64,000 nucleotides of DNA. Source: Weeksellaceae bacterium (GTDB lineage: Bacteria; Bacteroidota; Bacteroidia; Flavobacteriales; Weeksellaceae). A program made the translations under genes and the position numbers. The stretch covers positions 248,001-312,000 of the forward strand of contig JAIBEX010000020.1 in the NCBI GenBank assembly GCA_019459455.1, written 5' to 3'. A model generated the notes under the pieces. It made no database searches and was not told the DNA's origin. It saw only the letters and a list, made by a program, of their open reading frames with translations. Shown one piece after another: positions 25,744 through 33,921 of this stretch. Numbering within the stretch: position 1 is the first letter of the stretch; each line of letters begins with the position of its first letter.

Positions 25744-26916
25744 TTATTTTAGTTCCTGTAATAGTTTTTCAGCTGCTGAAGAATCTGCTTCCTTCTGTTT
25801 GGCAAGCCTGATGGAAGATTCAGCATACATCCTGGCTTCAGCTGCTTTTCCTGATCTCTGATAGAGTTTTGCCAAAATATAGGTATTTTCGGGCGTTTCG
25901 CGTTGCAAGACTGACTTTTCAGCCCACATTTGCGCGGTTTTCAGGGCGTATCTGTCGGTGGCTTTGTCGGAAAAAATCCAGGCTGCCTTCAAAAGTTCGG
26001 AGGGATCAAACTGCTCGGGGATTTTGAAATATTCCAAAGCGGTAGCCTGGTAAGAAGGAAAGTTATCTTTTAGTTCGTAGTAACTCAGTTTCAACCGATT
26101 CAGCGTTTTTTGTGCATGCTCTTTACCTACTAATGGTTCTGCTGAGGTCAGGAAAAAAAGGTCGTTGACGGTTCCCGTGTCCGTAGCAACAGAAGATTCC
26201 CAAATTTTCTGTATTTTAAGTTGATTGTCAAAGTCCACAAAGGTCTGGGCAGGAAAATGAGGGGTAATCTGGCTTTGGTTCTGCTTAAAAATCTTATAGT
26301 TTGGGTCGTCCACCGATTTTACAAAAAAGAGCAGGTAACCGACCTCGTCTTTCGTAAATTCTTTTGAGTTTTTGTGCTGAAAATACCGTTCAGACGCAAG
26401 TTTAGCAAACTGATAGTCCGAATTTGAATGAAGTTTGATGATGTTGATGAGGAAATCAGGGTCTTTTTCTCCTTTGTCAAAACGGTCTCTCATAGAGTCA
26501 ATATTCTTTAGAGCAGCATTGGCCTCTTTCCCAAGTTCCAGAAAGGTGCTTTCGGGCAAATAGCCCATGTTCTTGGATATGAGTTGTCCGTCACCGTTGA
26601 TGAAAAGAAAGGTGGGATAGGAGCGTACGCCGTAACGGGCGGCTAACGCTATGCCTTCGCCCTTTTCCATATCGAACTTCCCGTTAATGAAATTGGTGTT
26701 AAAATAATCTCCTACTGATTTTTGTGTGAAAACATTTTTATCCATCAGTTTGCAGGGTCCGCACCAAACCGCCATTGCATCTATAAAGACCAGTTTGTTC
26801 TCTTTTTTTGCCTGCTCCAGAAGTTTGGCAAAGCTGTTTTTTTGAAACTGTATGCCCTGCTGTGCAAAGACAGACAGCCATAAAAGAAGGAATAATGCTG
26901 AGAATATATTTTTCAT
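25744..26916 (-). CDS. Periplasmic thioredoxin-fold protein with TPR-like tail
   Basis: 390 residues from the ATG at 26916, chosen because it begins a clear signal peptide (MKNIFSALFLLLWLSVFA). A longer frame from 27024 adds 36 residues of poor composition. The thioredoxin domain (about 25-140) carries W-C-G-P-C-K and the cis-proline segment VRSYPTFLF. The remaining 250 residues are helical, with a TPR-like end (YILAKLYQRSGKAAEARMYAESS). It probably reduces or isomerises disulfides in the periplasm. First gene of a three-gene minus-strand unit with the DUF3575 and small membrane proteins. Confidence 0.87.
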   Translation of the reverse strand: MKNIFSALFLLLWLSVFAQQGIQFQKNSFAKLLEQAKKENKLVFIDAMAVWCGPCKLMDKNVFTQKSVGDYFNTNFINGKFDMEKGEGIALAARYGVRSYPTFLFINGDGQLISKNMGYLPESTFLELGKEANAALKNIDSMRDRFDKGEKDPDFLINIIKLHSNSDYQFAKLASERYFQHKNSKEFTKDEVGYLLFFVKSVDDPNYKIFKQNQSQITPHFPAQTFVDFDNQLKIQKIWESSVATDTGTVNDLFFLTSAEPLVGKEHAQKTLNRLKLSYYELKDNFPSYQATALEYFKIPEQFDPSELLKAAWIFSDKATDRYALKTAQMWAEKSVLQRETPENTYILAKLYQRSGKAAEARMYAESSIRLAKQKEADSSAAEKLLQELK

Positions 26917-27285
26917 TTTTTTTTTAAAGATTTCGGAAGCGAAGATAATTAATATTTTTTTTACACCGATAATGCATTCGGAACACCTCATCATTGTTGG
27001 AATAATGAATGCTTGCCACCCCATTCTATTGCAGGAGGCTCATACTGCTGTTACAATTTTTTGGATTTTTCCATAAGCTGGGCTTTCCACTTTAAAACAT
27101 TAAAACGGTAAAGTATTGAAGGATATGTACTGTAGCACGTTTGAATGCATGAATAATTGAAAGAAATGTAAAAAAAATATTATATAATTAAAAATAATAA
27201 TTACATAATTAGATATTAACAGAAAATTTATATTAAAAACATAATTATATTATCAAAATAAAAATTTTTTGCACGATTTTTGATA

Positions 27286-27293
27286 TACCTTTG
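27286..27293 (+). promoter_or_regulatory. -7 element of the ice-binding protein gene
   Basis: TACCTTTG matches TAnnTTTG. Transcription would start near 27299-27301, giving a leader of about 35 bases. A TTTTTTG lies only 14 bases upstream, shorter than the usual spacing, so the -33 element is uncertain. Confidence 0.5.
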
Positions 27294-27299
27294 TCTTAC

Positions 27300-27321
27300 G
27301 TTGTGATAATAATGTCACAAC
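27300..27321 (+). promoter_or_regulatory. Inverted repeat at the predicted transcription start of the ice-binding gene
   Basis: Perfect 7-base arms GTTGTGA and TCACAAC around TAATAATG. It lies directly after the -7 element and 15 bases before the ATG, so it could be an operator for a dimeric regulator or a stem-loop at the 5' end of the message. Confidence 0.45.
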
Positions 27322-27335
27322 TAATCCACTAACTC

Positions 27336-28946
27336 ATGAATAAATTTTTAAAATTGGTAATGTCGCTTACCATGATGTGTTTTATTTACACATTGCATGC
27401 CCAGGCGCCGACACTCGGAGCAACTGCAAATTTTGCCGTATTTTCGTCGAACGGTGCTGTTTCTGATACCGGATCGGCGCTCATAACAGGAGATGTAGGT
27501 ACGAATGCTGGACTCCTGTCCGGATTCGGAAATGTGGACGGCGTTATGCACCCTGGCCCTAATGCTACAACCCTTGCAGCAGCCGGTTCGCTTACTGTTC
27601 TCTACAACGAACTAAACGCAGCAATTGCAAATATGCCTGAGCCTGCCCCAGTGCTCGGAAACGGAGCAACCTATACTCCTGGAGTCTACTCAATCGGGCA
27701 AGCTGCAAGTATTAATGGTACAATGATTTTGGACGGTGGCGGGAACCCGAATGCTCTGTTTATCTTCAAAATACAGGGTGCGCTATCCACAAGTGCGAAT
27801 GCACAGGTTGTGCTTATCAATAACGCACTTGCCTGTAATGTGTTCTGGAAAGTAGAACCTACGGGTGTCACCATGGGCACTAATACGATTATGAAGGGAA
27901 CAATTGTTGCGAACGGTGCCATCGTTCTCAATACCGGGGTAAATCTGGAAGGACGAGCACTTTCAACTGTCGGTGCCATTTCCGTACTAGGCGCTACCAT
28001 AACCAAGCCCCTAGGATGTGGAGCTACTGTACTTACAGGTCCTGTTGTTCCACCATTAAACACGGTTTCCTGTTTTGCCCTATTCACAGCAAGTGGAGCG
28101 ATTGGTAATACCGGTGTTTCTAGTGTTACGGGTGATATCGGTTTCGCTGCGATAGGTCCTGTGGCTGGTTTTGAGACTTCTACTGTCAACGGAACCATAC
28201 ACACCACCGCTGATACTACTACGGCCCTGGCTGCAACAGAACTCAACGTTGTTTATACGTATATCACTGGTTTGCCTACAGATATCCAACTGCTTTACCC
28301 GGCAGCGTTTGGAAATGGCCTGGTGCTGACACCACATACCTACCATTTGAATGGAGCGACTGCTCTTACCGGTAACGTATATCTGAATGCACAGGGTAAT
28401 CCTAATGCGGTGTTTGTAATCAAGATTAACGGAGCCCTTACTACAAGTGTCGGTGCTGCGGTTATTTTACAGAACGGAGCGCAGGCTAAAAACGTTTTCT
28501 GGCATGTTACCGGCGGGTCCATTACGCTGAATTCTAATACGAGCTTTAGAGGAACCTTAATGGGTAACGCAGCAGTGAGTTTGGCTTCGGGTGTGATGGT
28601 TGAAGGCAGTGTTCTTACAACCAGCGGCGCAATTGCTACCTCGAGTGTTAACGTACAAATGACTCCGGGATGTGGAGTATTAGCAACCGGTTCCAGTACA
28701 ATCGTGAACCTTGGAGCTAAGTTGTACCCAAATCCTTTTTCATCAGTTTTAAATGTAACTTTGGACGGAGTGGACAATGGGTCTAGCCTTAAACTTTATA
28801 ATGCTGCAGGCTCGAAGGTATTGGACGTGCGTTTGTCAAACAAAACGACTTCACTGCCAATCAATCTTCCCGCAGGTGTTTACTTCTACCAATTAACTGG
28901 TAAGAACGGTGAACAGCAGGGTGGTAAGCTGATTTCAAAGCCATAA
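27336..28946 (+). CDS. Ice-binding-like protein with two DUF3494 domains and T9SS sorting domain
   Basis: 536 residues. A signal peptide (1-22) is followed by two tandem DUF3494 domains (about 24-225 and 243-447). Each starts with a FAVFSSNGAVSDTGS or FALFTASGAIGNTGVSS block and contains the NPNALFIFKIQGALST / NPNAVFVIKINGALTT and NVFWKV / NVFWHV hallmarks. The last 75 residues are a T9SS sorting domain (LYPNPFSS...GVYFYQLTG). DUF3494 is the fold of many microbial antifreeze/ice-adhesion proteins, but not all members bind ice. It is secreted or surface-attached. Two domains plus a T9SS signal fit an ice- or surface-adhesion role. A strong terminator follows. Confidence 0.92.
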   Translation: MNKFLKLVMSLTMMCFIYTLHAQAPTLGATANFAVFSSNGAVSDTGSALITGDVGTNAGLLSGFGNVDGVMHPGPNATTLAAAGSLTVLYNELNAAIANMPEPAPVLGNGATYTPGVYSIGQAASINGTMILDGGGNPNALFIFKIQGALSTSANAQVVLINNALACNVFWKVEPTGVTMGTNTIMKGTIVANGAIVLNTGVNLEGRALSTVGAISVLGATITKPLGCGATVLTGPVVPPLNTVSCFALFTASGAIGNTGVSSVTGDIGFAAIGPVAGFETSTVNGTIHTTADTTTALAATELNVVYTYITGLPTDIQLLYPAAFGNGLVLTPHTYHLNGATALTGNVYLNAQGNPNAVFVIKINGALTTSVGAAVILQNGAQAKNVFWHVTGGSITLNSNTSFRGTLMGNAAVSLASGVMVEGSVLTTSGAIATSSVNVQMTPGCGVLATGSSTIVNLGAKLYPNPFSSVLNVTLDGVDNGSSLKLYNAAGSKVLDVRLSNKTTSLPINLPAGVYFYQLTGKNGEQQGGKLISKP

Positions 28947-28962
28947 CATTATAGTTCTTATG

Positions 28963-28990
28963 AAGCCCCGCCATTCGGCGGGGCTTTTTT
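28963..28990. terminator. Strong intrinsic terminator after the ice-binding gene
   Basis: Perfect 10-base arms AAGCCCCGCC / GGCGGGGCTT with an ATTC loop and a T-run to 28990. Confidence 0.9.
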
Positions 28991-29019
28991 GTTAGTAAAA
29001 CATTGTAACTTTGATATAA

Positions 29020-29118
29020 TCAAAAAAAACCTCTAATCCTTAGATTTTGGGGTTTTGGTTTGACCTTTGGGTTTATTTGTTTCTCCAGAGGATTTAAGAT
29101 GAAATCCCCCCCCCCCAT
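29020..29118 (-). CDS. Possible microprotein with a G11 run right after its ATG
   Basis: ATG at 29118 is followed at once by an 11-G tract (opposite C11 at 29106-29116). As written the frame gives 32 residues (MGGGDFILNPLEKQ...). With one more G, or two fewer, the frame would instead read FHLKSSGETNKPKGQTKTPK and stop at 29035-29033, which looks more like a small soluble Lys/Pro/Thr-rich protein. No family is recognised. The tract length decides which product, if any, is made. A sequencing error cannot be excluded. Confidence 0.3.
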   Translation of the reverse strand: MGGGDFILNPLEKQINPKVKPKPQNLRIRGFF

Positions 29119-29315
29119 AATTCCACGATGGTGATTGTTTTCTTCCTTATTGATTTCAAGGGATTAGTTATGCTGTACAGCCGTTACCGCCCGTTGAGTA
29201 TTAATAACATTGGTTTGCGTATTCAAGAATGGTTTCCGGAGTGAGATCCAATACAGCGTGGTCGATAGTATTACAGGTAAATCGAACAACAAATCGCGCA
29301 GAACCCACAAAGGCA
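29119..29315. other. Intergenic stretch between the microprotein frame and the tRNA terminator
   Basis: No gene, RNA or repeat that I can support. Short open frames on the minus strand run through the tRNA and are not protein-like. Confidence 0.5.
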
Positions 29316-29347
29316 TAAAAAAACCACCTACATTGCTGTAAGTGGTT
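29316..29347 (-). terminator. Terminator of tRNA-Phe
   Basis: On the minus strand AACCACTTACA pairs with TGTAGGTGGTT (one mismatch) around GCAA, followed by a run of seven T. It lies ten bases past the tRNA 3' end. Confidence 0.8.
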
Positions 29348-29356
29348 GGTTATGAG

Positions 29357-29429
29357 TGGTTTCTCCAGGGATCGAACCAGGGACACATGGATTTTCAATC
29401 CATTGCTCTACCAACTGAGCTAAGAAACC
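29357..29429 (-). tRNA. tRNA-Phe (anticodon GAA)
   Basis: 73 bases forming a full cloverleaf: acceptor GGTTTCT with AGAAACC plus discriminator A, D-arm GCTCAGTTGGTAGAGC, anticodon stem-loop ATGGATTGAAAATCCAT with GAA, and T-arm CCTGGTTCGATCCCTGG. The 3' CCA is not encoded (the next bases are CTC), so it must be added by the CCA enzyme. A terminator follows. Confidence 0.97.
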
Positions 29430-29524
29430 ATCACTTTATTCTGACGTTTAAAGTGGTGCAAAAATAACATCTTTTAGCTAACGTTCCAACTATTTTAGTA
29501 GTTTTTCCTACTTTTTTATTAAAC

Positions 29525-31369
29525 TTACTGATTCTCAGAAATATTATTTTCCTGTTCCTTCCGCATCTCGTCACTCATTTCCTCCAAAACCGGTTTTATG
29601 GTGCTTTCAGGGAGGTCGCTGATGCGAATATACATGAGTCCGTCTATCGCATCATTGAAGTGGGGATCCACATTGAAGGCAACCACCTTCGCATTCTGTT
29701 TAATGTATTTTTTAATGAGGACGGGCAGCCGCAACTTCGGTTCCAGATCATCTATAATTTTGTCCAGTTTGTTAAGATCTGCTTCCACTTCCTCCAAAAA
29801 CATTTGCTTGTCGCGGTCCCGGAGTTTAATCTTGAACTCGTGTTTCGGATGGATATACTGCCCAACGGCAGAATCGTAATAGTTGGACCGCATGAACTCA
29901 ATGATAAGGGATTTGGAAAAATCGGAAAACTTGTCGGAAATGCTGACGCCACCCATCAGGAATTTATGGTCTGGGTTTCTAAGGCATACATGTACAATCC
30001 CACGCCACAAAAGAAAGAGCGGAAGCGGCTTCATCTGATATTCCTCTAGGATGTAGGCCCGGCCCATCTCAATGACTTTGCGGAAGAAAGGGTGGATTTC
30101 CTGGTCAAATTCAAAAAGAGAATTTGTATAAAAGCCACTCACACCCTGTTTCTTCATGATTTCCTTACCAAGGCCCATGCGGTACGCGCCGGCTATTTTC
30201 TGGGCGTCGCTGTCCCAAAGGAAGAGGTGATAGTAGTGCTGGTCGAATTCATCCAGGTCGTACGGAAGGTTACAGCCTTCGCCAATCGCGCGGAAGGTCA
30301 GTTCGCGCTGCCTGCCGATTTCCCTCATAATTGAGGGTATTTCGCTGTAGGCCGCGAAATAAACCTCATAATTGCCGTTACTGAAAAACATCTTATCATT
30401 CTTCCGGAGTGCCTCAATTTCCTTCACCAGGTCTTCTTTCGGAGTTTCGTCAATGATGTTCTGGATGATATTCTCATCCTTCAGCAGCAGAGGAAATTTA
30501 ATATTAAGATTAGGGAGTTTAAGGATGTCCGGCAGCGATTTTCGCCGTTCATAATAGGATTTCATCATGTAAACCTTGCGTTTCAGGAATTCGCCCAGCT
30601 CTTCTATATCTTCCTGTTCCTCGATTGCTTTCAGCGAGATGGGTTTTCCAATCCTCATGCGGATGGGTTTGTCCCGGTTATGCATCATTTCTGATGGTAA
30701 AAGGACGGTCTGAAGGTTGGGATGCATCTTTGCCAGCTGGTAAAACACCTTACTGTTCTTGGCATGGAAATACATGGGTACCACAGGAACTTTGGCCATC
30801 CTGATCAGTTTTATCGCAGGCTTTTCCCACTCTTTATCCAGAATTTCACCGAAAGGATTGTTTTTATTTGATACTTCGCCGGCGGGGAAGATTCCTACGC
30901 AACCGCCATTTTCCAGATGCTTCAGAGTTTCACGCATACCGGCCGAACTGTTGTGGAGTTCTTTTCTGTTTTCAAATGGATTTACCGAGATTACGTAGGG
31001 CTGCATCGGTTGGATCCTTGACAGCAGAAAATTTCCCATAATCTTGAAATCAGGTCTGATTTCAGACAGGATTTTCGTCATCAGAATACCGTCAATAGCA
31101 CCTAACGGATGGTTGGCCACTAAAATAAATGCTCCTGTTTTGGGAATCTTTGCAAGGTCCTCCTCAAAAACAATATATTTCAGATGGCGTTCCCGTACAA
31201 AAGAATCAAAGAATTCTTTCCCTTCTTTGTCCTTCACCTTGTTGTACAGGCTGTTAACCTCGTCTATCTTTGAAAGACGCATCAGGGCAGACGATACAGG
31301 ATTTTTCATAAAACCTAATCTGCTCATTCCTGAAGCATCGATCAAATCCTGTTTTGAAATTAAACTCAT
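29525..31369 (-). CDS. olsF: Bifunctional aminolipid acyltransferase, OlsF type (PlsC plus OlsB-like GNAT)
   Basis: 614 residues with two acyltransferase halves. The N-terminal half (about 55-280) is PlsC-like with NHPLGAIDG (H87 and D93) and FPAGEVS. The C-terminal half (about 320-530) is the OlsB/hemolysin-type N-acyltransferase (RQRELTFRAIGEG, YRMGLG, EMGRAYI). OlsF proteins of Serratia and Flavobacterium make ornithine lipids by adding a 3-hydroxyacyl chain to the amine and then a second chain to its hydroxyl; Bacteroidota relatives also make glycine lipids. It should act at the inner membrane. It follows the aspartate kinase gene by 23 bases. Which amino acid is the head group is not settled. 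Confidence 0.85.
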   Translation of the reverse strand: MSLISKQDLIDASGMSRLGFMKNPVSSALMRLSKIDEVNSLYNKVKDKEGKEFFDSFVRERHLKYIVFEEDLAKIPKTGAFILVANHPLGAIDGILMTKILSEIRPDFKIMGNFLLSRIQPMQPYVISVNPFENRKELHNSSAGMRETLKHLENGGCVGIFPAGEVSNKNNPFGEILDKEWEKPAIKLIRMAKVPVVPMYFHAKNSKVFYQLAKMHPNLQTVLLPSEMMHNRDKPIRMRIGKPISLKAIEEQEDIEELGEFLKRKVYMMKSYYERRKSLPDILKLPNLNIKFPLLLKDENIIQNIIDETPKEDLVKEIEALRKNDKMFFSNGNYEVYFAAYSEIPSIMREIGRQRELTFRAIGEGCNLPYDLDEFDQHYYHLFLWDSDAQKIAGAYRMGLGKEIMKKQGVSGFYTNSLFEFDQEIHPFFRKVIEMGRAYILEEYQMKPLPLFLLWRGIVHVCLRNPDHKFLMGGVSISDKFSDFSKSLIIEFMRSNYYDSAVGQYIHPKHEFKIKLRDRDKQMFLEEVEADLNKLDKIIDDLEPKLRLPVLIKKYIKQNAKVVAFNVDPHFNDAIDGLMYIRISDLPESTIKPVLEEMSDEMRKEQENNISENQ

Positions 31370-31392
31370 GATTTTCGGGTCTGGTTATTAGT

Positions 31393-32631
31393 TTATTGGG
31401 TGACCATTTGAACCGTATTCCTGGAAATCTGCTCCAACAGCACTTTTTTGTCTTTATAAAATTTCGAAAGTTCTTTCAGGTCGGTGTTCCGTATGGTAAA
31501 CAGGGAAACTTTCTTTATCGTTTCGGTGTTAAATTCTCCGGCCAGTTCTGTATTGAATGCATCAATATTTCCGTATTTATCCTCCAGGCACAAAGCCAGG
31601 GATATCGCAGTGTTCTGCATCAGGGAAACCTTTATTTTAAATTTGGCGAGAAGATTGAAAATCTGGCTGATGTGGTCCTCGGCAATAAAGGAAAAGTCGC
31701 GGGTTGCAATCCGCATAAGGTGCTGATTCTCCTTCAGGATATAGGTCTCAATCTCCTGATTTTTTTTTGTCAAACTTACTTTTGTACCATCTTTTTTAGG
31801 GTCGAGGAAAGATTTCACGAAAAAGGGTATATTTTTCTGCTTCAGAGGTTGCAGCGTCTTCGGGTGAATGACGGACGCCCCGTAATAGGCCATTTCAATC
31901 GCTTCTTCATAAGAGATGTTGGCCAGCAACTTAACTTCCTCGAATTTGCGGGGATCACCCGTCATGACGCCTGGAACGTCTTTCCAGATTGTGAGCGCCT
32001 CGGCATCAAGACAGTAGGCAAATACAGCAGCAGTGTAATCTGATCCCTCCCTTCCCAAGGTGGTTGTAAAATTGTTCTCATCGGATCCAATAAACCCCTG
32101 GGTAACATAGCTCACGTCCTTTTGCAGGGTACGGATGAACGCCTCGGTTTTCTGCCAGTTTACAACGCCCTCCCGGTAAGTTTCGTCGGTTTTTATGTAA
32201 TCTCTGGCGTCCAGCCATTGGTTGGAATAATTCGTTTCATTCAGATATTCGCTGACAATTTTTGAAGAAATCATTTCGCCACAGCTTACCACCTGATCAT
32301 ATACGAAACTGTAGTTTGGGGATTTATTCCGTCTTAAAAAAGATTCAAGGTCATCGAAAAACAAAGAGATCTCATTGAATACTTCATTTTCCCTGGAGAA
32401 CAGGCCTTCCGCAATCTGGATGTGGTTTCTTTTTATTTGCGCGATGTGTTCCTGATAGTCATCCTTCTTGAAATAAAGATCAACTACCTGCTCCAGTGCA
32501 TTGGTGGTCTTGCCCATAGCCGAAACCACCAGCAGACAGGCGTCAAAACCCTGGCTTTCCAAAACCCTGGCTACATTTTTCACTCCCTCCGCATCCTTTA
32601 CCGACGCGCCTCCAAACTTAAAAACCTTCAT
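31393..32631 (-). CDS. lysC: Aspartate kinase (monofunctional)
   Basis: 412 residues beginning MKVFKFGGASVKD, the amino-acid-kinase phosphate loop, with the aspartate-kinase signature block TLGREGSDYTA and a WKDVPGVMTGDP segment. The C-terminal 120 residues hold ACT-type regulatory folds. It phosphorylates aspartate, the first step to lysine, threonine, methionine and diaminopimelate. It is not fused to homoserine dehydrogenase. A TATTTTTG promoter element lies at 32702-32695. It is co-transcribed with the aminolipid acyltransferase gene 23 bases downstream. Confidence 0.95.
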   Translation of the reverse strand: MKVFKFGGASVKDAEGVKNVARVLESQGFDACLLVVSAMGKTTNALEQVVDLYFKKDDYQEHIAQIKRNHIQIAEGLFSRENEVFNEISLFFDDLESFLRRNKSPNYSFVYDQVVSCGEMISSKIVSEYLNETNYSNQWLDARDYIKTDETYREGVVNWQKTEAFIRTLQKDVSYVTQGFIGSDENNFTTTLGREGSDYTAAVFAYCLDAEALTIWKDVPGVMTGDPRKFEEVKLLANISYEEAIEMAYYGASVIHPKTLQPLKQKNIPFFVKSFLDPKKDGTKVSLTKKNQEIETYILKENQHLMRIATRDFSFIAEDHISQIFNLLAKFKIKVSLMQNTAISLALCLEDKYGNIDAFNTELAGEFNTETIKKVSLFTIRNTDLKELSKFYKDKKVLLEQISRNTVQMVTQ

Positions 32632-32694
32632 AATATGCTTAATATCAATATAATATAACCACTGCTTTTTCTACTCAGGACTGTTAATAATTTT

Positions 32695-32702
32695 CAAAAA
32701 TA
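32695..32702 (-). promoter_or_regulatory. -7 element of lysC-olsF
   Basis: TATTTTTG on the minus strand matches TAnnTTTG; the leader to the lysC ATG would be about 55-60 bases. An inverted repeat lies about 32 bases upstream. Confidence 0.45.
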
Positions 32703-32733
32703 GTATTTTAGAATGAGAAATGAAAACTGCTAA

Positions 32734-32752
32734 ACCACAACAGGGTTGTGGT
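32734..32752. promoter_or_regulatory. Perfect inverted repeat between lysC and fbp
   Basis: ACCACAAC-AGG-GTTGTGGT, 8-base arms and a 3-base centre. It is placed just upstream of the lysC -7/-33 region and 87 bases before the fbp ATG, with no T-run on either side, which fits an operator better than a terminator. Confidence 0.45.
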
Positions 32753-32838
32753 AATTTCCTCCTCAAATGATTTTCCTCATTGAATACATTTTATTCAAAG
32801 AAATTTCCGAAATTTGTAGAAATCTCAAAAATCCAGAA

Positions 32839-33858
32839 ATGTCAGAAAATGCATTACAGACCCTCGGCGAATTTATAATTGATAAACAGGACGATTTCCA
32901 GTATTCCACCGGTGAATTTTCAAGACTCCTAAGCGCCATCAGGTTGGCCTCGAAAGTTGTGAACCGCGATGTGAACAAAGCAGGAATTGCGGATATCGTA
33001 GGTCATGCAGGAAATACAAATGTTCAGGGCGAGGAGCAGCAGAAACTTGACGTGCTGGCCAATGAAATTTTCATTACCGCGCTTTCCCAAAGGGAGGTGG
33101 TTTGTGGAATTGCTTCGGAGGAAAGTGATGATTTCATCGACATAAAATGCGGACCCAATGGGCATTTGAGTAAGTATGTGGTCCTTATTGACCCGCTGGA
33201 TGGTTCCTCAAATATTGATGTTAATGTTTCCGTGGGAACAATTTTCTCAATCTATCGCCGGGTTACGGAACCGGGAACGCCGGTTCAGCTTGAAGACTTC
33301 CTGCAAAAAGGGGTGGATCAGGTTGCTGCGGGATACGTGGTGTACGGATCTTCCACAATGATTGTGTACACGACGGGCAACGGAGTCAACGGCTTTACGC
33401 TCGATCCAAGCCTCGGGACCTATTATCTGTCCCACCCGAACATGAAATATCCTGAAAAAGGGAAAATATATTCCATAAACGAAGGGAACTATGTGAAATT
33501 TCCCCAGGGAGTGAAGAATTATTTGAAATTCTGTCAGATGATGGAGGGCGACCGTCCCTATACGTCACGTTACATCGGTTCATTGGTGTCCGATTTTCAC
33601 AGAAATATGATTAAAGGCGGGATTTATATTTATCCTTCCTATGCAAATGCTCCCACCGGGAAACTGCGATTGCTTTATGAATGTAATCCGATGGCCTTTC
33701 TTGCTGAACAGGCCGGTGGAAAAGCATCCGACGGCTTCAACAGAATTATGGAGTTTGAACCCACGGAACTTCACCAGCGCACCCCATTTTTCTGCGGCAA
33801 CAGGGACATGGTCGAAAAGGCAGAAGAATTCATGCGTATTGATGTTTTAAGGGATTAG
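32839..33858 (+). CDS. fbp: Fructose-1,6-bisphosphatase, class I
   Basis: 339 residues from the ATG at 32839; an upstream in-frame ATG at 32767 would add 24 residues that do not fit the family. Metal-site motifs EESDD and [10 protein letters not shown] are present, with the [15 protein letters not shown] and YVGSLVSD-like ([11 protein letters not shown]) substrate blocks and a final [13 protein letters not shown]. It hydrolyses fructose 1,6-bisphosphate to fructose 6-phosphate in gluconeogenesis, in the cytoplasm. It is divergent from lysC and followed by menC 63 bases later. Confidence 0.96.
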   Translation: MSENALQTLGEFIIDKQDDFQYSTGEFSRLLSAIRLASKVVNRDVNKAGIADIVGHAGNTNVQGEEQQKLDVLANEIFITALSQREVVCGIASEESDDFIDIKCGPNGHLSKYVVLIDPLDGSSNIDVNVSVGTIFSIYRRVTEPGTPVQLEDFLQKGVDQVAAGYVVYGSSTMIVYTTGNGVNGFTLDPSLGTYYLSHPNMKYPEKGKIYSINEGNYVKFPQGVKNYLKFCQMMEGDRPYTSRYIGSLVSDFHRNMIKGGIYIYPSYANAPTGKLRLLYECNPMAFLAEQAGGKASDGFNRIMEFEPTELHQRTPFFCGNRDMVEKAEEFMRIDVLRD

Positions 33859-33884
33859 GAACCAATCAGATAGAAATTTATGAA

Positions 33885-33902
33885 GGCGCGATTTATCGCG
33901 TC
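33885..33902. repeat. Palindrome GGCGCGAT-TT-ATCGCGTC
   Basis: Near-perfect 8-base arms (one G-T pair) around TT, in the short gap between fbp and menC, followed by CTTTG. It resembles small dispersed palindromes seen in several bacterial phyla and could also form a weak terminator. I saw no second copy in the window. Confidence 0.4.
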
Positions 33903-33921
33903 TTTGCCTTTAAATCAAAAT

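Larger units (their letters stand above)
26917..27335. other. AT-rich intergenic region upstream of the ice-binding protein gene
   Basis: About 420 bases without a supportable gene. The stretch 27165-27270 is almost pure A+T with repeated short AATTA-like words. A promoter element and an inverted repeat at its right end are listed separately. The promoter of the thioredoxin-fold gene must lie at the left end, but no clear TAnnTTTG was seen there. Confidence 0.7.

Noticed and set aside
27303-27320. A CRP-like site (TGTGA...TCACA) before the ice-binding gene
   Set aside because: The spacer is 8 bases rather than the 6 of CRP sites. It is kept only as an unnamed inverted repeat.
29201-29398. 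65-codon frame through the tRNA-Phe, considered as an integrase remnant
   Set aside because: It reads through the tRNA and its terminator, and I see no recombinase motif.
33885-33902. Palindrome before menC as a member of a dispersed repeat family
   Set aside because: Only one copy was found in this window, so family membership is unproven; it is listed only as a palindrome.
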